Below are positions 34,690 to 45,300 of a stretch of 54,709 nt of DNA, piece by piece. Every line of letters starts with the position of its first letter. Within the stretch, counting starts at the first letter, position 1. This stretch comes from a bacterium. GTDB lineage: Bacteria; Krumholzibacteriota; Krumholzibacteriia; LZORAL124-64-63. Under the pieces are notes generated by a model. That model did no database searches and was not told the DNA's origin. It worked only from the letters and a program-made list of their open reading frames with translations. The stretch spans positions 1 through 54,709 of the forward strand of contig JAAEOA010000065.1 in NCBI GenBank assembly GCA_024223715.1, in the 5' to 3' direction. The position numbers and the translations under genes are program-made.

Positions 34690-35463
34690 TCACCCAGCAC
34701 GCAAGGCGAGAATTTTTTTTAGGTCCAGAGGACACGGGTAACAAACAAAACCGGCCTCCTGGCTTTCAATGCCATGAATGGACATGCGATCGGCGAGCTC
34801 ATTCCCTTCAACTCCAACGTGACCATTGACGTGCAGCACTTGAACCTTGGACTGTAAACGTTTGTACAACCCAAAAATATTCTGAATGAGTTCAAGATTT
34901 TTGATTTCGCCTCCAGGCTTCTTCCAGCCCTTCTTTTCCCAGTTGAAGGCCCATTGAGTGATGCACTGAATGGAGTATTTGGAATCGCAGAAAATTGCCA
35001 CCGTGGATTGATTCGCCAGTTCCTTTTCAGCGGTCTGCAGAGCCTGGTGCAGGGCATTAAGTTCGGCTGTGTTGTTGGTGCCAGCCGGGTTGAAAAGGCC
35101 AAACCACAGCTCTTCGACTTTACCTTCACGGTAAACAGCCATACCGGATGCTGCTTTCCCCGGGTTGGGCTCACATCCGCCATCAGTGAAAATTTTGGTA
35201 TGGAACGGCAGGTCTTCAATCTCGGCGGCACTGTATGTTTTGGGGCTGTTGCCTGAATATTTCCTGGAGGTTGTTTTTTTTGTTTTGGCTTTTTTGAGGG
35301 ATTCCTGGGCACCACCCCGGAAGGCCGCTTCGGCTTCAAAGCGCGTCTTATAGGATTTGAACTTGGCCCCGGCATGACCCTGCACCTGAGCTTGGCAGGT
35401 GCTCCAATCAGTGAAAATTCCGGTCTTTTTTCCTACCCAAACGACATAGAATTTATTGGCCAC
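34690..35463 (-). CDS. rnhA: Ribonuclease HI with N-terminal hybrid-binding domain
   Basis: Cuts the RNA strand of RNA-DNA hybrids in the cytoplasm. From a GTG start at 35463 (CGGAG seven bases upstream) it is 257 residues. The N-terminal about 45 residues are the small hybrid-binding (viroplasmin-like) domain (K-F-Y-V-V-W-V-G-K-K-T-G-I-F-T-D-W, K-S-Y-K-T-R-F-E-A-E-A-A-F). A basic linker follows, then the catalytic domain: I-F-T-D-G-G-C-E-P-N-P-G (first Asp), N-T-A-E-L-N-A-L (Glu), F-C-D-S-K-Y (second Asp) and E-G-N-E-L-A-D-R (final Asp). All four acidic residues are present. The domain order resembles eukaryotic-type RNase H1. An in-frame codon at 35598 would add 45 residues without family similarity and is not used. 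Confidence 0.9.
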   Translation of the reverse strand: MANKFYVVWVGKKTGIFTDWSTCQAQVQGHAGAKFKSYKTRFEAEAAFRGGAQESLKKAKTKKTTSRKYSGNSPKTYSAAEIEDLPFHTKIFTDGGCEPNPGKAASGMAVYREGKVEELWFGLFNPAGTNNTAELNALHQALQTAEKELANQSTVAIFCDSKYSIQCITQWAFNWEKKGWKKPGGEIKNLELIQNIFGLYKRLQSKVQVLHVNGHVGVEGNELADRMSIHGIESQEAGFVCYPCPLDLKKILALRAG

Positions 35464-35615
35464 GAGTTTGCTCCGTCCTGGATCAGTGTCTTGATATTCA
35501 GAATGGCAAAATATACATGTGGCAGCGGTCAGGCAATTGGATTTTTTTAAAGAGTTTGAAATGGTGGAAAGTGGAGCGGGCATTTGGGCTCGCCCCACTT
35601 ATGTAACTCAAGACA

Positions 35616-38093
35616 TTATCGCACCAAACACATTCGACCAGATTTCTGCTCGGCACCGGCTTTGATTTGATAAAAATAGACACCCGAGGCAACCGGTGAT
35701 CCCTTTTGATTGCATCCATTCCACAAAACACTATGAGGTCCCGCCTGCTGTGGTTCTGAAACCAGAGTAGTCACCTTGCGGCCCGAGAGGGTGCAGATTT
35801 CCAAAACAACATTTGTGGCAGCCGGCAAACTGTACCGGATAATTGTTTGAGGATTGAACGGGTTGGGATAATTCCCTTCAACGGTCAGGATGTCGGGTAT
35901 TTTATTGGCAAGGCCGGCGCCGGAAAGTTCCACTACCAGGTTCTGGTTTTCGGATCCTCGGGCATCAAGAAAAACTTCGGCAGGATGGAAATCAGAAGGA
36001 AACCGCAACAAGACTCCAGGGCCCTCAAACCCGGGTGAATTCCCCATTATCGCCAGGCTGATATCAATACCCTGGGTTGCCACATTACGCAAAAACACCG
36101 GTGAATCCTGCAGCGCCGCCAAGTCGCCCAACAAGTCAGATTCACTGAGGGAAATCTCCTGTCTGGAACTCAGGCGCAATCCTTTAAGTCCGTTGCTGGA
36201 AGTGGGCAATTGCAACAACCATTGCCCGCTGTCTTCCTGATGCCAGGAAATGGCTATACGCCCAGACAAAGGCCAATCGGTATTATTGGGCCCGAATTTG
36301 TCAGGCGAAGTCATTCCCATGTTCAAAGAGAAGATCATCAGATCTTCAAAATCAATGTGACCATCAGGAATTGGAACACCAAAAGGATTGTAGTCTACAG
36401 TTGGCCCCACATCACAAAGGTCAAGGAAGTTTCCATCGGCGGAAGCCAGGCCGAAAGTGGTGCCCAGTTGGGAAATATCCGCCACATTAACCAGTCCATC
36501 GGCCTGGCCATAAACCCCATCGCTAACATCGCCCAGCCAGTAATTAGTGGCCGACAGGGGTTCAGTTGAAATTTCACTGGAATTGAAACCAGCATCAATG
36601 GCAAACAGTTCATACAAATACACACCGCGGTCAGGCACCAGGTCCGTGAAAGTTCCCACACCGGGGCTAATGGCCGTTACTAATTCCCACTGGCTGTTGG
36701 TTTGAACACCCAATCGATGGGCTGGTCTGGTGGGATACACGCCTGAAGCATGATTCTGATAAACCGGATATACAGAGGCTCCGGTTTCATCATTCCACCG
36801 ACTGCGCCAAATCTCCATAGCCGTGTTTCCGGATGGGGGGTCAGTCCAGGTAAGGGTGATTTTTTCGTGCCCGGGAACGATGGCCGCATTGGAAGGCGAG
36901 TCAATGTTTATGGTCTCAGGAACAAGTTCCAAATCGTAATAATAGAAACTGCGAGCACTTGTCTCTCGCTGGAATTGATTTATTTGAGCGTTGTCGGGAG
37001 TTGAGTTCCGCCAGTATTCAAGGCGTGCTTCCACAGCGTCAAAAGCATCGTTTTCAATAGGCAGACTGTAGGCCTGAATTCCTCCCAGGCCATCGCTTCC
37101 CACCAAGGCTTCGGTATCAATAGTGGAATCGTTTTCCAGGCTTGAGTAGCAATAAAGTTCTTTCTCTTTAGTTGCTGTGCAAAGGAGTGCTTCATTTCCG
37201 GAATTGAAAATTAATTCCGAAGGTGTGCCCGAACTGGACCACAACGGAACGGCAATTCCGCACCCGGGCTCGCCAAGTGTGCACCAAAAAGTAGACAACC
37301 GGGGGTCTTCACCGGGAGTAACCCCATGCACTACAACCGATGAACGAGTTGTATACCGGTTGATCGCCGGCTCCATTGTTGACCATTGACCGCAGGGCAT
37401 GGAGGGTGTCTCACCCAGGTTTTTTGCGATGGTTTGGATCAGGTGACGGTAGTCCAGTTCTTCGTTGGTAACAGCTTCATCAAAAAGAAGAGTTGCCCGA
37501 TCAAACCGGGAACCCAACTCGCCGCCACCCCAAACTGAATTATTGGCTCTAATGACGATGCCATCAGCACCCGGTTCATCAGCATCATAACGACGATACT
37601 CATCGTCGTTGGTCTCGAACATGGCTGCGTTTCCAACGGCATCGATAACTCCAAAGTTAGCCCAGACGTGGCCCCGTGAGCCTGCAGTTGAATCGAGCAG
37701 ATTTTGGAAGTCGTCAATGTTTCCACATTCCTGAAGGGCTAACTTCATGAAGATGCCATTTTTTGATGGGGAGCCTGTAGCCAGATCCGGAGACAAGGAA
37801 TTCATGATGGCAAAACCGGCATCATTAATACCAAAGTAGGATGTGGTTTCATCGTGGTGGCCCGTGGTTACCAAACAAAGGTATCCACCGTGTTGGCCAT
37901 CATTGTAGTAACGAACTTCCTGAGTATCGTAGTTGGAATTATTGATGTCCCGGTTTTTCCATAAAAGCGGTCGCCCGTCAGCTGTTGCTGACCCACTGAC
38001 AACGGCAATAGTGCAACATTCGGCTTGTTGATAACCCGCCAAAATTGAAAAAAGAAAAACAAACAGAACGGTGCGATAAAATACCCGATTCAT
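35616..38093 (-). CDS. Secreted Ntn-hydrolase (C45/C59-like) with dockerin-like and sorting modules
   Basis: An 825-residue exported protein. ATG 38093 follows GAGGGAG. The signal peptide runs to about residue 25; C-C-T-I-A-V-V-S-G follows, so Cys27 (or 26) would be the N-terminal nucleophile of an Ntn hydrolase cleaving linear amide bonds (acyl-amino acid, bile-salt or penicillin-type). G-R-P-L-L-W-K-N-R-D is the usual next motif. At about 555-640 there are two dockerin-like calcium loops (A-D-G-L-V-N-V-A-D-I-S-Q-L and P-D-G-H-I-D-F-E-D-L-M-I-F), then a cohesin-like beta region. The C-terminus is a FlgD-like sorting module (N-Y-P-N-P-F-N-P to M-C-L-V-R). Substrate unknown. Confidence 0.82.
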   Translation of the reverse strand: MNRVFYRTVLFVFLFSILAGYQQAECCTIAVVSGSATADGRPLLWKNRDINNSNYDTQEVRYYNDGQHGGYLCLVTTGHHDETTSYFGINDAGFAIMNSLSPDLATGSPSKNGIFMKLALQECGNIDDFQNLLDSTAGSRGHVWANFGVIDAVGNAAMFETNDDEYRRYDADEPGADGIVIRANNSVWGGGELGSRFDRATLLFDEAVTNEELDYRHLIQTIAKNLGETPSMPCGQWSTMEPAINRYTTRSSVVVHGVTPGEDPRLSTFWCTLGEPGCGIAVPLWSSSGTPSELIFNSGNEALLCTATKEKELYCYSSLENDSTIDTEALVGSDGLGGIQAYSLPIENDAFDAVEARLEYWRNSTPDNAQINQFQRETSARSFYYYDLELVPETINIDSPSNAAIVPGHEKITLTWTDPPSGNTAMEIWRSRWNDETGASVYPVYQNHASGVYPTRPAHRLGVQTNSQWELVTAISPGVGTFTDLVPDRGVYLYELFAIDAGFNSSEISTEPLSATNYWLGDVSDGVYGQADGLVNVADISQLGTTFGLASADGNFLDLCDVGPTVDYNPFGVPIPDGHIDFEDLMIFSLNMGMTSPDKFGPNNTDWPLSGRIAISWHQEDSGQWLLQLPTSSNGLKGLRLSSRQEISLSESDLLGDLAALQDSPVFLRNVATQGIDISLAIMGNSPGFEGPGVLLRFPSDFHPAEVFLDARGSENQNLVVELSGAGLANKIPDILTVEGNYPNPFNPQTIIRYSLPAATNVVLEICTLSGRKVTTLVSEPQQAGPHSVLWNGCNQKGSPVASGVYFYQIKAGAEQKSGRMCLVR

Positions 38094-38479
38094 AATCAGC
38101 TCCCTCAAGCCGGAAAAAACTGGGCGAAAGTTTGATCCTGTTTTTATGCCTCCAAGTCCCTGTAATAAAAGCAATGGCAATATACCATAAACTTGTTTCA
38201 GAAAGTGGGTTTTTTTGAAAATGAGGTTTTAAATTCTGAATCATTCTTTCTGAAATGTGACAAAATATCCACCTATTTGCTGAAAACTGCGATAGCACAC
38301 CAAAATATTAAGAGTTTGGTTTTTTTCATTCCGTTTTTGGTTGAAGTGTCATCTCATTGGTGGGCCATTCAAAGTGTTCATTCATCTGGAGACGAAGGCT
38401 TCAATTATTACTGTGTTTACATTGTTCCCATGGTAAATCAAACCTGGGATTCCAAAAAATCATTGTACAGCTGGAGGGC
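38094..38479. other. Gene-free region upstream of the Ntn-hydrolase gene
   Basis: About 390 bp with no gene on either strand. The AT-rich stretch near 38170-38240 is the likely leftward promoter area for the Ntn-hydrolase gene; no convincing -35/-10 pair was found. Confidence 0.4.
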
Positions 38480-38511
38480 AAAAAAACGGCCCCGGAAATT
38501 TTCCGGGGCCG
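38480..38511 (-). terminator. Rho-independent terminator of the C25 peptidase gene
   Basis: On the minus strand a perfect 12-bp stem (CGGCCCCGGAAA with TTTCCGGGGCCG) is followed directly by a run of T. It starts 21 bp after the stop codon at 38533. Confidence 0.9.
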
Positions 38512-38532
38512 CTATCTTTTACTGAACCTGAA

Positions 38533-41500
38533 TTATTTCAAGAGCAGCATTTTATTCGTCAAACTTTTTCCATCAGCCTGCAGACGATAGAAATAAGTTC
38601 CACTGGAAACCTGACGACCGCTATTGTCAGTTCCGTTCCAGACCACGTTGTGTTGTCCACCAATCATGGTCTCAGAAACCAGAGTTTGAACTTTACGACC
38701 GCGCAGATCGAACACTTCGAGATCAACTTTGGTACTGCGAGGCAAATCAAAGCTGATGGTGGTCATTGGGTTGAACGGGTTCGGATAGTTGCCGTTCAAA
38801 GCCAGAACCGAAGGCAGGCCATTTTCGTCCACGCCCGAGAGGTCATCGGGATAACCCAGATGTAAACACCACTCGTTGATGGTTCCGGTATCGTAACCAG
38901 CATGGTCACTCACGGTCAGGGTCCAGTCACCGTTCATGTTTTCACCCAGAAGACCGTCGAGGCTCTGCACGGGTGTCAAATCGTCGGGGTAGGTGCCAAT
39001 AATGTTATCGGAGCTGCCACCGGAATTGTCGTGCAACATAATGGTGGTTCCGGCAGGAGAAATCAGCTTCACTTCCAGATCGCCGATGTAAGTGTGGGTC
39101 AGGTTCAGGTCCAGTTTGATGGATGTTATTTCGCTGTCCTGATCAATACTGATGATGGTGCTTACGCCCGTGGAATTGTTATCGGGAATGGCCAGAGCAG
39201 GAGCGTCGCAGGCCTCCAGTACATAAACTCGTGCCATGGCCAGATTCAATCCGGACAAGTGCTGGCCTTCGCCAATGCTGATCTCTTTTTCAGCGGGAGC
39301 GTAACCGGATTTTTCAGCCGTGATGGTGTAAGTGCCGGCATCGAGTCCCATCAAGTGGAACGAACCATCAGTTTCGGTAATGACGGAGGCACCACCGGGG
39401 TTGGCTGTTACCACCACTCCGCTGTTGTCGTAGCTGGCCATAAGATTTACCGAACCACGCAAACTACCGGTAGTCAGAACTTCAAAGGTTTCGCTGTAAA
39501 TGTTGGCACCCAAGGCCAAGAGGTAAGCGGTGATGGTTCCGCCTTCTTCAGGCACGATGTTCAGGCTGAGGGAGTCTTCATCAAGTTCAGTTCCATCAGG
39601 CAGAACAGCCATTATTGAAGCAAACTCGGAGTCGGTGGTACCGGTCAGGGTGCTTTGCAGGTTGAGGGCAAAAACATCGATCAGACCGTGCTCGGTGGTG
39701 ACCGTCAAATCTGGATTAACCAGGTCAACACCAGTCACAGTCAGGGTGCGGGTGAAGAGATCAAAGTCGTCGCCCTGCTGACGGCCGTGCATGGTCAGTT
39801 CGCAACCGTAAGGGATTGACAAACTGAATACCACTTCACCATTGGAATCGGTGGCCATCGGTGGCATAAGATCGCCAAAGGCCCATTCAACCCAGATGTC
39901 TACATTAGGCTTGGGAGTGACGCCATCGTTCTCCAGAACTGTCACCGTAATACCGGTGCTTTCGTTGGCTGGGAAGGTTTCAGGAGTCACACTAATTTGA
40001 GCAGGAATTGAAACAGGGATGTCTACTTTGTGGGGCACTTTACTCTGGGCCATAATGACGGCGCGCAAAGGAGTTCCCGGAGTCAGAGTTTCATCCAGTT
40101 CCACATCGAGGCTGCCACTGGCACCAACGGTTCCGCTGCCCACCAGAACGCCGCCCTGGGTCAGGCCAACGTAACTTCCAGCATCGGCCTGAACGGCAAT
40201 GGTGGTCGCACTGCTGAAAATAGTTCCGGGCAAAGTGACGTTGTTTGCTGAAGGCACACCCAGATAAGTGCTCAGACTGGGGTCGCCCATCAGGTTGTAA
40301 ATATTCCAGTAATAGGTAATGCGGCTGGAACCGGCTTCCATTACGGCGAGATTACCGGCAAAAATGATAGCGTCGTTGGTGATGTAATGTTGATCGGCAG
40401 ATTCGCCGTGCTCGTGGAACAAACCGTCGTAGGCGCCAACTCCGGTGCTTTCCACAGGATAAGCGGAGCCGTTGATTTGGCTGGAACTGTGGAAGCCCAC
40501 ACCCCACCAGTAATCTTCATCCCAGTAAGTTGAGTTCGATCCGCCAATGTAACCAATGGCGCCTTTGTTCTCAGCACGCAACCAGGTTTCAGCAAAACAT
40601 TCGCCGTAATCGTAGGTACTGGTCAGGCAGCAGTTACCAATGGCCAGCAGGTATTTACCTTCATTACCCAGGCTGTTGATGTTGCTTTGGGTGAACTGAG
40701 GGTCGGACCATGATGTCTGGCTGCCGTGGGCGGTGTAGTTAATAAAACCAACACCATTACTGGCGTGACCCACAACCTGGCCAGGTACGCTGCCGCCATT
40801 GGAAGCAGGGTACAGGTAAGTGTGGCTGGTAATGCCGTGAGCTTCGTTGAAATAGTGCTCGGTTCCGTAGTTAATCTGGCCGTTACCGTGGCTGGGAGCA
40901 AAACCGGAATCGACACCAGCAATCATGACAACTTCATCGAGGTAACTGGGATCGGGCATGGTGTACTGGTCGTACATCATGGTTTTGTCCAGAATGGCTT
41001 GCAGTTCGCTGGGGTTGGTGGCACTGAAACGACCGTAAAACATGTCTGGTACCAGGTCACCATCAACAGCGCAGTAAGGACGATCGGTGGCGTCACCACT
41101 GAGGGTGAAGGTCGGCATTTGAGCTACATCGCCAACAAAAATTACAAAACTGGGAGCCGGGTTTTCGATGGTGGCACTGTTGTACAATCCATGCAGATAA
41201 CTCTGGATGGAGGAGGTGGTGGTTCCCACTTCAGGAGTGCCGGTAACAGCGGTAATGACTTCAAAACCACGTTCGGTTTTCCATTCCACAAATTCACTCA
41301 ACTGAGAGGCAAAAGAGGGAGGGGTGACGATAACCATGGTCACTTTATCAGCCACACGGTCGGGATAATCGTCCTGGAAGTTTTTGTCCAGGTCTTCATT
41401 ACCAGCGATTTGGTCGTACAGGTGTGTGAAGAAAGGACTGTAGGTGGCGGCATACAAATCGTTGGCCGTTTTTTCATCTTGTCCGTCAAAGACTACGCGA

Positions 41501-42090
41501 AAGTCGATGCTTTCAGTGATGACCAGTTCGCCGGTGGCAGGCAGGTATTCTACAGGAGCCACTTGAAGACGAGCCATTTGCATGGCACGCATGGTACCCA
41601 TTTCCACCAGTTGCACCGGTTGGGCTGCAGCTTTGACTACGGAAGAATTATAAGCAGCCTGATCGAAGTGGAATTCGATGTTGTTCAAGTCGGCGCTTTT
41701 GCTCAGGCTGGGCTGAGCCGGGAAAACCCGATTCTCGATGCCGTAGTCGGCCATTTTAATGGTGCGGGTATTGACCTGATCAATGACCACACTGCCCCGG
41801 GACCCGAAAGGAACATTGATGAGACGGTTCATGGTAGGCAACTCGGGAGCGCCCACTTCATGACTGGAATGAAAACCGGGAATAATAAGGCGGGTGAAGT
41901 TTCCAGCCTTGGTTTTCACGTTCATGGCCTCTATCTGCCCTACTTCCACATGGAAGGTCATGTCGCCACTGCGCATTTGGTTGTGTTGCATGACCGACTG
42001 ATCACCTTTTACTGTGATGGTATGGTCAGCAGCAAAAGCCTGGCTGGCAATGAAAATGAGCAGTAGGGCCAGAATTTGTTGGAACCGCAT
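38533..42090 (-). CDS. Secreted C25 (gingipain-like) cysteine peptidase with P-domain and sorting module
   Basis: An 1185-residue exported protease. ATG 42090 follows AAAGGA; an upstream GTG (42123) has no ribosome site. After the signal peptide (about 1-21) comes a propeptide-like beta domain (about 25-230), then the C25 caspase-like fold. The general-base His455 is in N-Y-T-A-H-G-S and the nucleophile is Cys488 (or 487) in A-I-G-N-C-C-L-T. The His-to-Cys distance of 33 equals that in gingipain R. Next are Ig-like domains, a carboxypeptidase-regulatory-like domain (L-M-G-L-D-A-G-T-Y-T-I-T-A-E-K-S-G-Y), a proprotein-convertase P-domain (about 960-1080: H-T-Y-I-G-D-L-E-V-K-L, G-D-W-T-L-T-V-S-D) and a FlgD-like sorting module. 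It could be a substrate or, less likely, a relative of the C25 sortase PorU. Confidence 0.92.
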   Translation of the reverse strand: MRFQQILALLLIFIASQAFAADHTITVKGDQSVMQHNQMRSGDMTFHVEVGQIEAMNVKTKAGNFTRLIIPGFHSSHEVGAPELPTMNRLINVPFGSRGSVVIDQVNTRTIKMADYGIENRVFPAQPSLSKSADLNNIEFHFDQAAYNSSVVKAAAQPVQLVEMGTMRAMQMARLQVAPVEYLPATGELVITESIDFRVVFDGQDEKTANDLYAATYSPFFTHLYDQIAGNEDLDKNFQDDYPDRVADKVTMVIVTPPSFASQLSEFVEWKTERGFEVITAVTGTPEVGTTTSSIQSYLHGLYNSATIENPAPSFVIFVGDVAQMPTFTLSGDATDRPYCAVDGDLVPDMFYGRFSATNPSELQAILDKTMMYDQYTMPDPSYLDEVVMIAGVDSGFAPSHGNGQINYGTEHYFNEAHGITSHTYLYPASNGGSVPGQVVGHASNGVGFINYTAHGSQTSWSDPQFTQSNINSLGNEGKYLLAIGNCCLTSTYDYGECFAETWLRAENKGAIGYIGGSNSTYWDEDYWWGVGFHSSSQINGSAYPVESTGVGAYDGLFHEHGESADQHYITNDAIIFAGNLAVMEAGSSRITYYWNIYNLMGDPSLSTYLGVPSANNVTLPGTIFSSATTIAVQADAGSYVGLTQGGVLVGSGTVGASGSLDVELDETLTPGTPLRAVIMAQSKVPHKVDIPVSIPAQISVTPETFPANESTGITVTVLENDGVTPKPNVDIWVEWAFGDLMPPMATDSNGEVVFSLSIPYGCELTMHGRQQGDDFDLFTRTLTVTGVDLVNPDLTVTTEHGLIDVFALNLQSTLTGTTDSEFASIMAVLPDGTELDEDSLSLNIVPEEGGTITAYLLALGANIYSETFEVLTTGSLRGSVNLMASYDNSGVVVTANPGGASVITETDGSFHLMGLDAGTYTITAEKSGYAPAEKEISIGEGQHLSGLNLAMARVYVLEACDAPALAIPDNNSTGVSTIISIDQDSEITSIKLDLNLTHTYIGDLEVKLISPAGTTIMLHDNSGGSSDNIIGTYPDDLTPVQSLDGLLGENMNGDWTLTVSDHAGYDTGTINEWCLHLGYPDDLSGVDENGLPSVLALNGNYPNPFNPMTTISFDLPRSTKVDLEVFDLRGRKVQTLVSETMIGGQHNVVWNGTDNSGRQVSSGTYFYRLQADGKSLTNKMLLLK

Positions 42091-42224
42091 GGGGCATCCT
42101 TTCGCGAGAAACGGGTGTTTCACGGTTAATTGGGGTCGGGTAGGGTGTTAATTGATAATAATTATATCAAAATTTCGGTCAAAAATGAATTGGCAATGTC
42201 GTTTGTGACAAAAAAAGAAACAAA

Positions 42225-42240
42225 ATCACGAAATCGTGAT
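42225..42240. promoter_or_regulatory. Operator-like palindrome between the C25 and S8 protease genes
   Basis: ATCACGA-AA-TCGTGAT, a perfect 7-bp inverted repeat with a 2-bp centre, lies in the 304-bp divergent region between the two largest secreted protease genes. Its size and symmetry fit a dimeric repressor or activator site. The regulator is unknown. Confidence 0.45.
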
Positions 42241-42300
42241 CATTGGAGGTTCGGGGAATATTCACCTTGGGAAAGTTTAATTGATAAGAGTAATCATTTT

Positions 42301-42380
42301 GTGGTAGGGTGTTACCACCTGGTTGGCATTTGGGGCTCTTGCGACCAGGTTCTCTCGCCGACAGAGCCCTTTTCTTATTT
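42301..42380 (+). promoter_or_regulatory. Attenuator-like leader of the subtilisin gene
   Basis: Three nested pairings are visible: GTGGTA/TACCAC (42301-42318), ACCTGGT (42317-42323) with ACCAGGT (42344-42350), and GGGCTCT (42333-42339) with AGAGCCC (42363-42369) followed by TTTTCTTATTT. The last is terminator-like. It conflicts topologically with the ACCTGGT/ACCAGGT stem, as in transcription attenuators. The ribosome site lies directly after it. Confidence 0.45.
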
Positions 42381-42394
42381 CTCAGGGAGTTTCC

Positions 42395-45300
42395 ATGTTC
42401 AGAAAACCAAATTTCGCCATTTTTATCCTTGTATTAATTGCCTTCCTTGTCACTCCAGTTCTTGCCGATCAGGAAAATACTCTCAATGCCCAACAAAAAG
42501 CCAGTTCCCAACGGACTTTTACTCCCGTTCAGGCTGGCTTCACCTCCGAAAGCATTACCGAATTGCCTTATGCCCCGAATCGCCTACTGGTTCTGGTCAA
42601 AGCAGACTCAGCCAATAAATCAGCTTTAAGCTCCATGACTGAAAAAGGCGACCGGGCTGCCGACAATGCCCTTGGTATAGAATCTCTTGATGACCTGGCC
42701 GATGAAGCCGGCGTCCTTAGTGTGGAACGCCCATATATTCGGGTGGCTAATTCCAATAAAGCCGCCGATCTGGGTATCGACCGCTGGGTAATGTATACGT
42801 TCAAAAGCGTTCAGGACCTGGAAGATCTGGCCGGACAATTCCGCGCCGATAAATCAGTGCAGGCTGTTTCTCTGGATTGGAAAGCTTATCCGGCAGCCGT
42901 ACCCAGCGATCCGCTCCATGCCGACCACTGGGGACATAATAATACTGTCCAGTTAAACGATCTTGATTGGGGTGGAACTTACGAACACACCTTACCCAAT
43001 ACCGTGGGTATTTACGGGTTTGATGCCAACGCCGAAGCCGCCTGGGATGGCAGCCAGGGTCACGGTTCCAGCAGTGTGGTAGTAGCCATTATTGACAGTG
43101 GTGTGGATGTTGGCCATCCGGATCTTCGTCAGGTTGCAGGTTACGATTACGGAGATAATGACAGCAACCCTGATGATGACAGTTCCTCCGCCGGTCATGG
43201 TACTGCGTGTGCCGGTGTTGCTGCTGCCAAAAACAATACTCTGGGTTCTGCCGGAGTTGCCGGTGGGTGTAGCATCATGCCGCTTAAGGTTGCCAACAGT
43301 GCTGGTTCCATGTACTTCAGCTCCATTCAGAATGCTCTTTATTTTGCTGCCGATAATGGTGCTGATATTGCAAGCATGAGTCTTGGTGCTGCCATCAGCA
43401 GCGACTCTGCCACTGACACAGCCTTGCTGTACGCCTACAACGCTGGAGTTACTTTGCTTGCCGCTACGGGTAACGAAAATGCTTCAACCATTAGTTATCC
43501 AGCCATCAATCAATACGTGATTTCTGTTGGTGCGGCTTCTCCGTGCGATGGTCGCAAGAGAAGTTCCAGCAGCAGTTCCGAAACCAACCCTGGTGTCAGT
43601 ACTGACCCCAATGGCTACACTTGTGATGGCGAACGCTGGTGGGGATCCAACTACGGAATTAATTCCCAGGACTCCAGGCAAGCCGTGGACCTTCTGGGCC
43701 CAACCATTTTGCCCACCACCGATATTCAGGGCAGTGCCGGTTACGAAAGTGGCAATTATTACGGGTATTTTAACGGTACCAGTTGCGCGACACCCTATGT
43801 AGCGGGCGTGGCTGCTCTGGTAATATCAAAAAATCCTTCCTACAGTCCGGCCCAGGTGCGAAACGCTCTGGTGACCACGGCTCAGGATGTGACCAATGTC
43901 GAATCCGGCTCAGGCTGGGATCGTTATAGTGGTTACGGAATGGTCGATGCAGCAGCTGCCGTAGGTGGCGGCGGAACCACTCCAGTGGCTCCAACGGCAG
44001 CCTTCAGCGGCTCGCCTTTGAGTGGAACCGCTCCGGTTTCAGTCAGCTTCACCGACGAGTCCACCGACCAACCCACCAGCTGGAGTTGGACATTTGGTGA
44101 TGGCGCTTCTTCCACAGCTCAAAACCCAAGCCATGCTTACACCAGTGCCGGCAGTTATACCGTTAGCCTGACCGCCACCAACGCTCAGGGTAGCGACGGC
44201 GAAACCAAAACCAATTACATTACCGTTACCGAGCCTTCAGCCAACTACGCGACCCTGCCTTACAGCACCGGTTTCGAAGGTGGAGCCGTAGATCAGTACT
44301 GGGACCTTTACGAAGGTGCCGAAGGCCGCATCGAAGTTTCTTCGGCTAACAGTCCCCGTGGCAGTTACCAGCTGGTCATGGATGATTACAATAATGGCGG
44401 AAGTTACAGTCAGAACGAAGGTTGGTTGAAGCTGGATCTGTCCGGTCAAAACCAGGTTGACCTGGAATTCTGGTGGAAAGACTTCAGCGATGAAACTCAC
44501 AGTCAGGACGGCGTGTATTTCTCTGACAATGGTGGCAGCAGCTTTGTGAAGGTTATGGACCTGAACGGTGCAAGCTACACTAACAACTCCTGGCAAAATT
44601 TCAGTCTGGATGTCGATGCGGAAGCCGCTGGTGCCGGTTTGAATTTGACCAGTACTTTTGTGGTTAAGTTCCAGCAATACGATAACTACATGGCCACCAC
44701 CGATGGCATGGCTTTTGACGACATCAGTGTCACTGCCGGTGCTGCCGGTTCTGCTCCAGTAGCAGCTTTTAGTGGTTCGCCCACTTCAGGTGTGGCACCT
44801 CTGGCGGTAACCTTTACCGATGCTTCAACAGAAAGCCCTACCAGCTGGAGTTGGACTTTTGGCGATGGTGCAACTTCCACCTCCCAGAACCCCAGCCACA
44901 GTTATGCCAACGCCGGTTCTTACACCGTCAGCCTGACCGCCAGTAATGCCAATGGCTCAGACGCGGAGACAAAAACTTCATACATCACTGTGACCGAACC
45001 TTCGGGTGGTGGCGAATGGGTGACCATAACCTATGATGATTTTGAAGGTGGATTCGGCAACTACACAGATGGTGGTGGAGACTGTCGCCTTTACAGTGGA
45101 TCCCGTTCTTATCAGGGCAGTTATTCAGCCAATATTCAGGACAACAGCGGTACCCGGTCCTCGTTCTATCATACCAGCGGGTACAATGTGAGCGCTTATG
45201 TTGATCTGGAAGTGGAGTTCTACTTCTATGCCAACAGCATGGAAAACAACGAAGACTTCTGGTTGCAATATTATGATGGTTCTTCGTGGCAGACCTTGGC

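Noticed and set aside
40726..42066. 446-codon open frame antisense to the C25 peptidase gene
   Set aside because: It is a low-stop antisense shadow of a long, biased gene; no ribosome site, signal sequence or family motif.
38533..42090. C25 peptidase as the PorU sortase of a type IX secretion system
   Set aside because: It carries a FlgD-like sorting module and a P-domain itself, which fits a secreted substrate better; no other T9SS gene is nearby.
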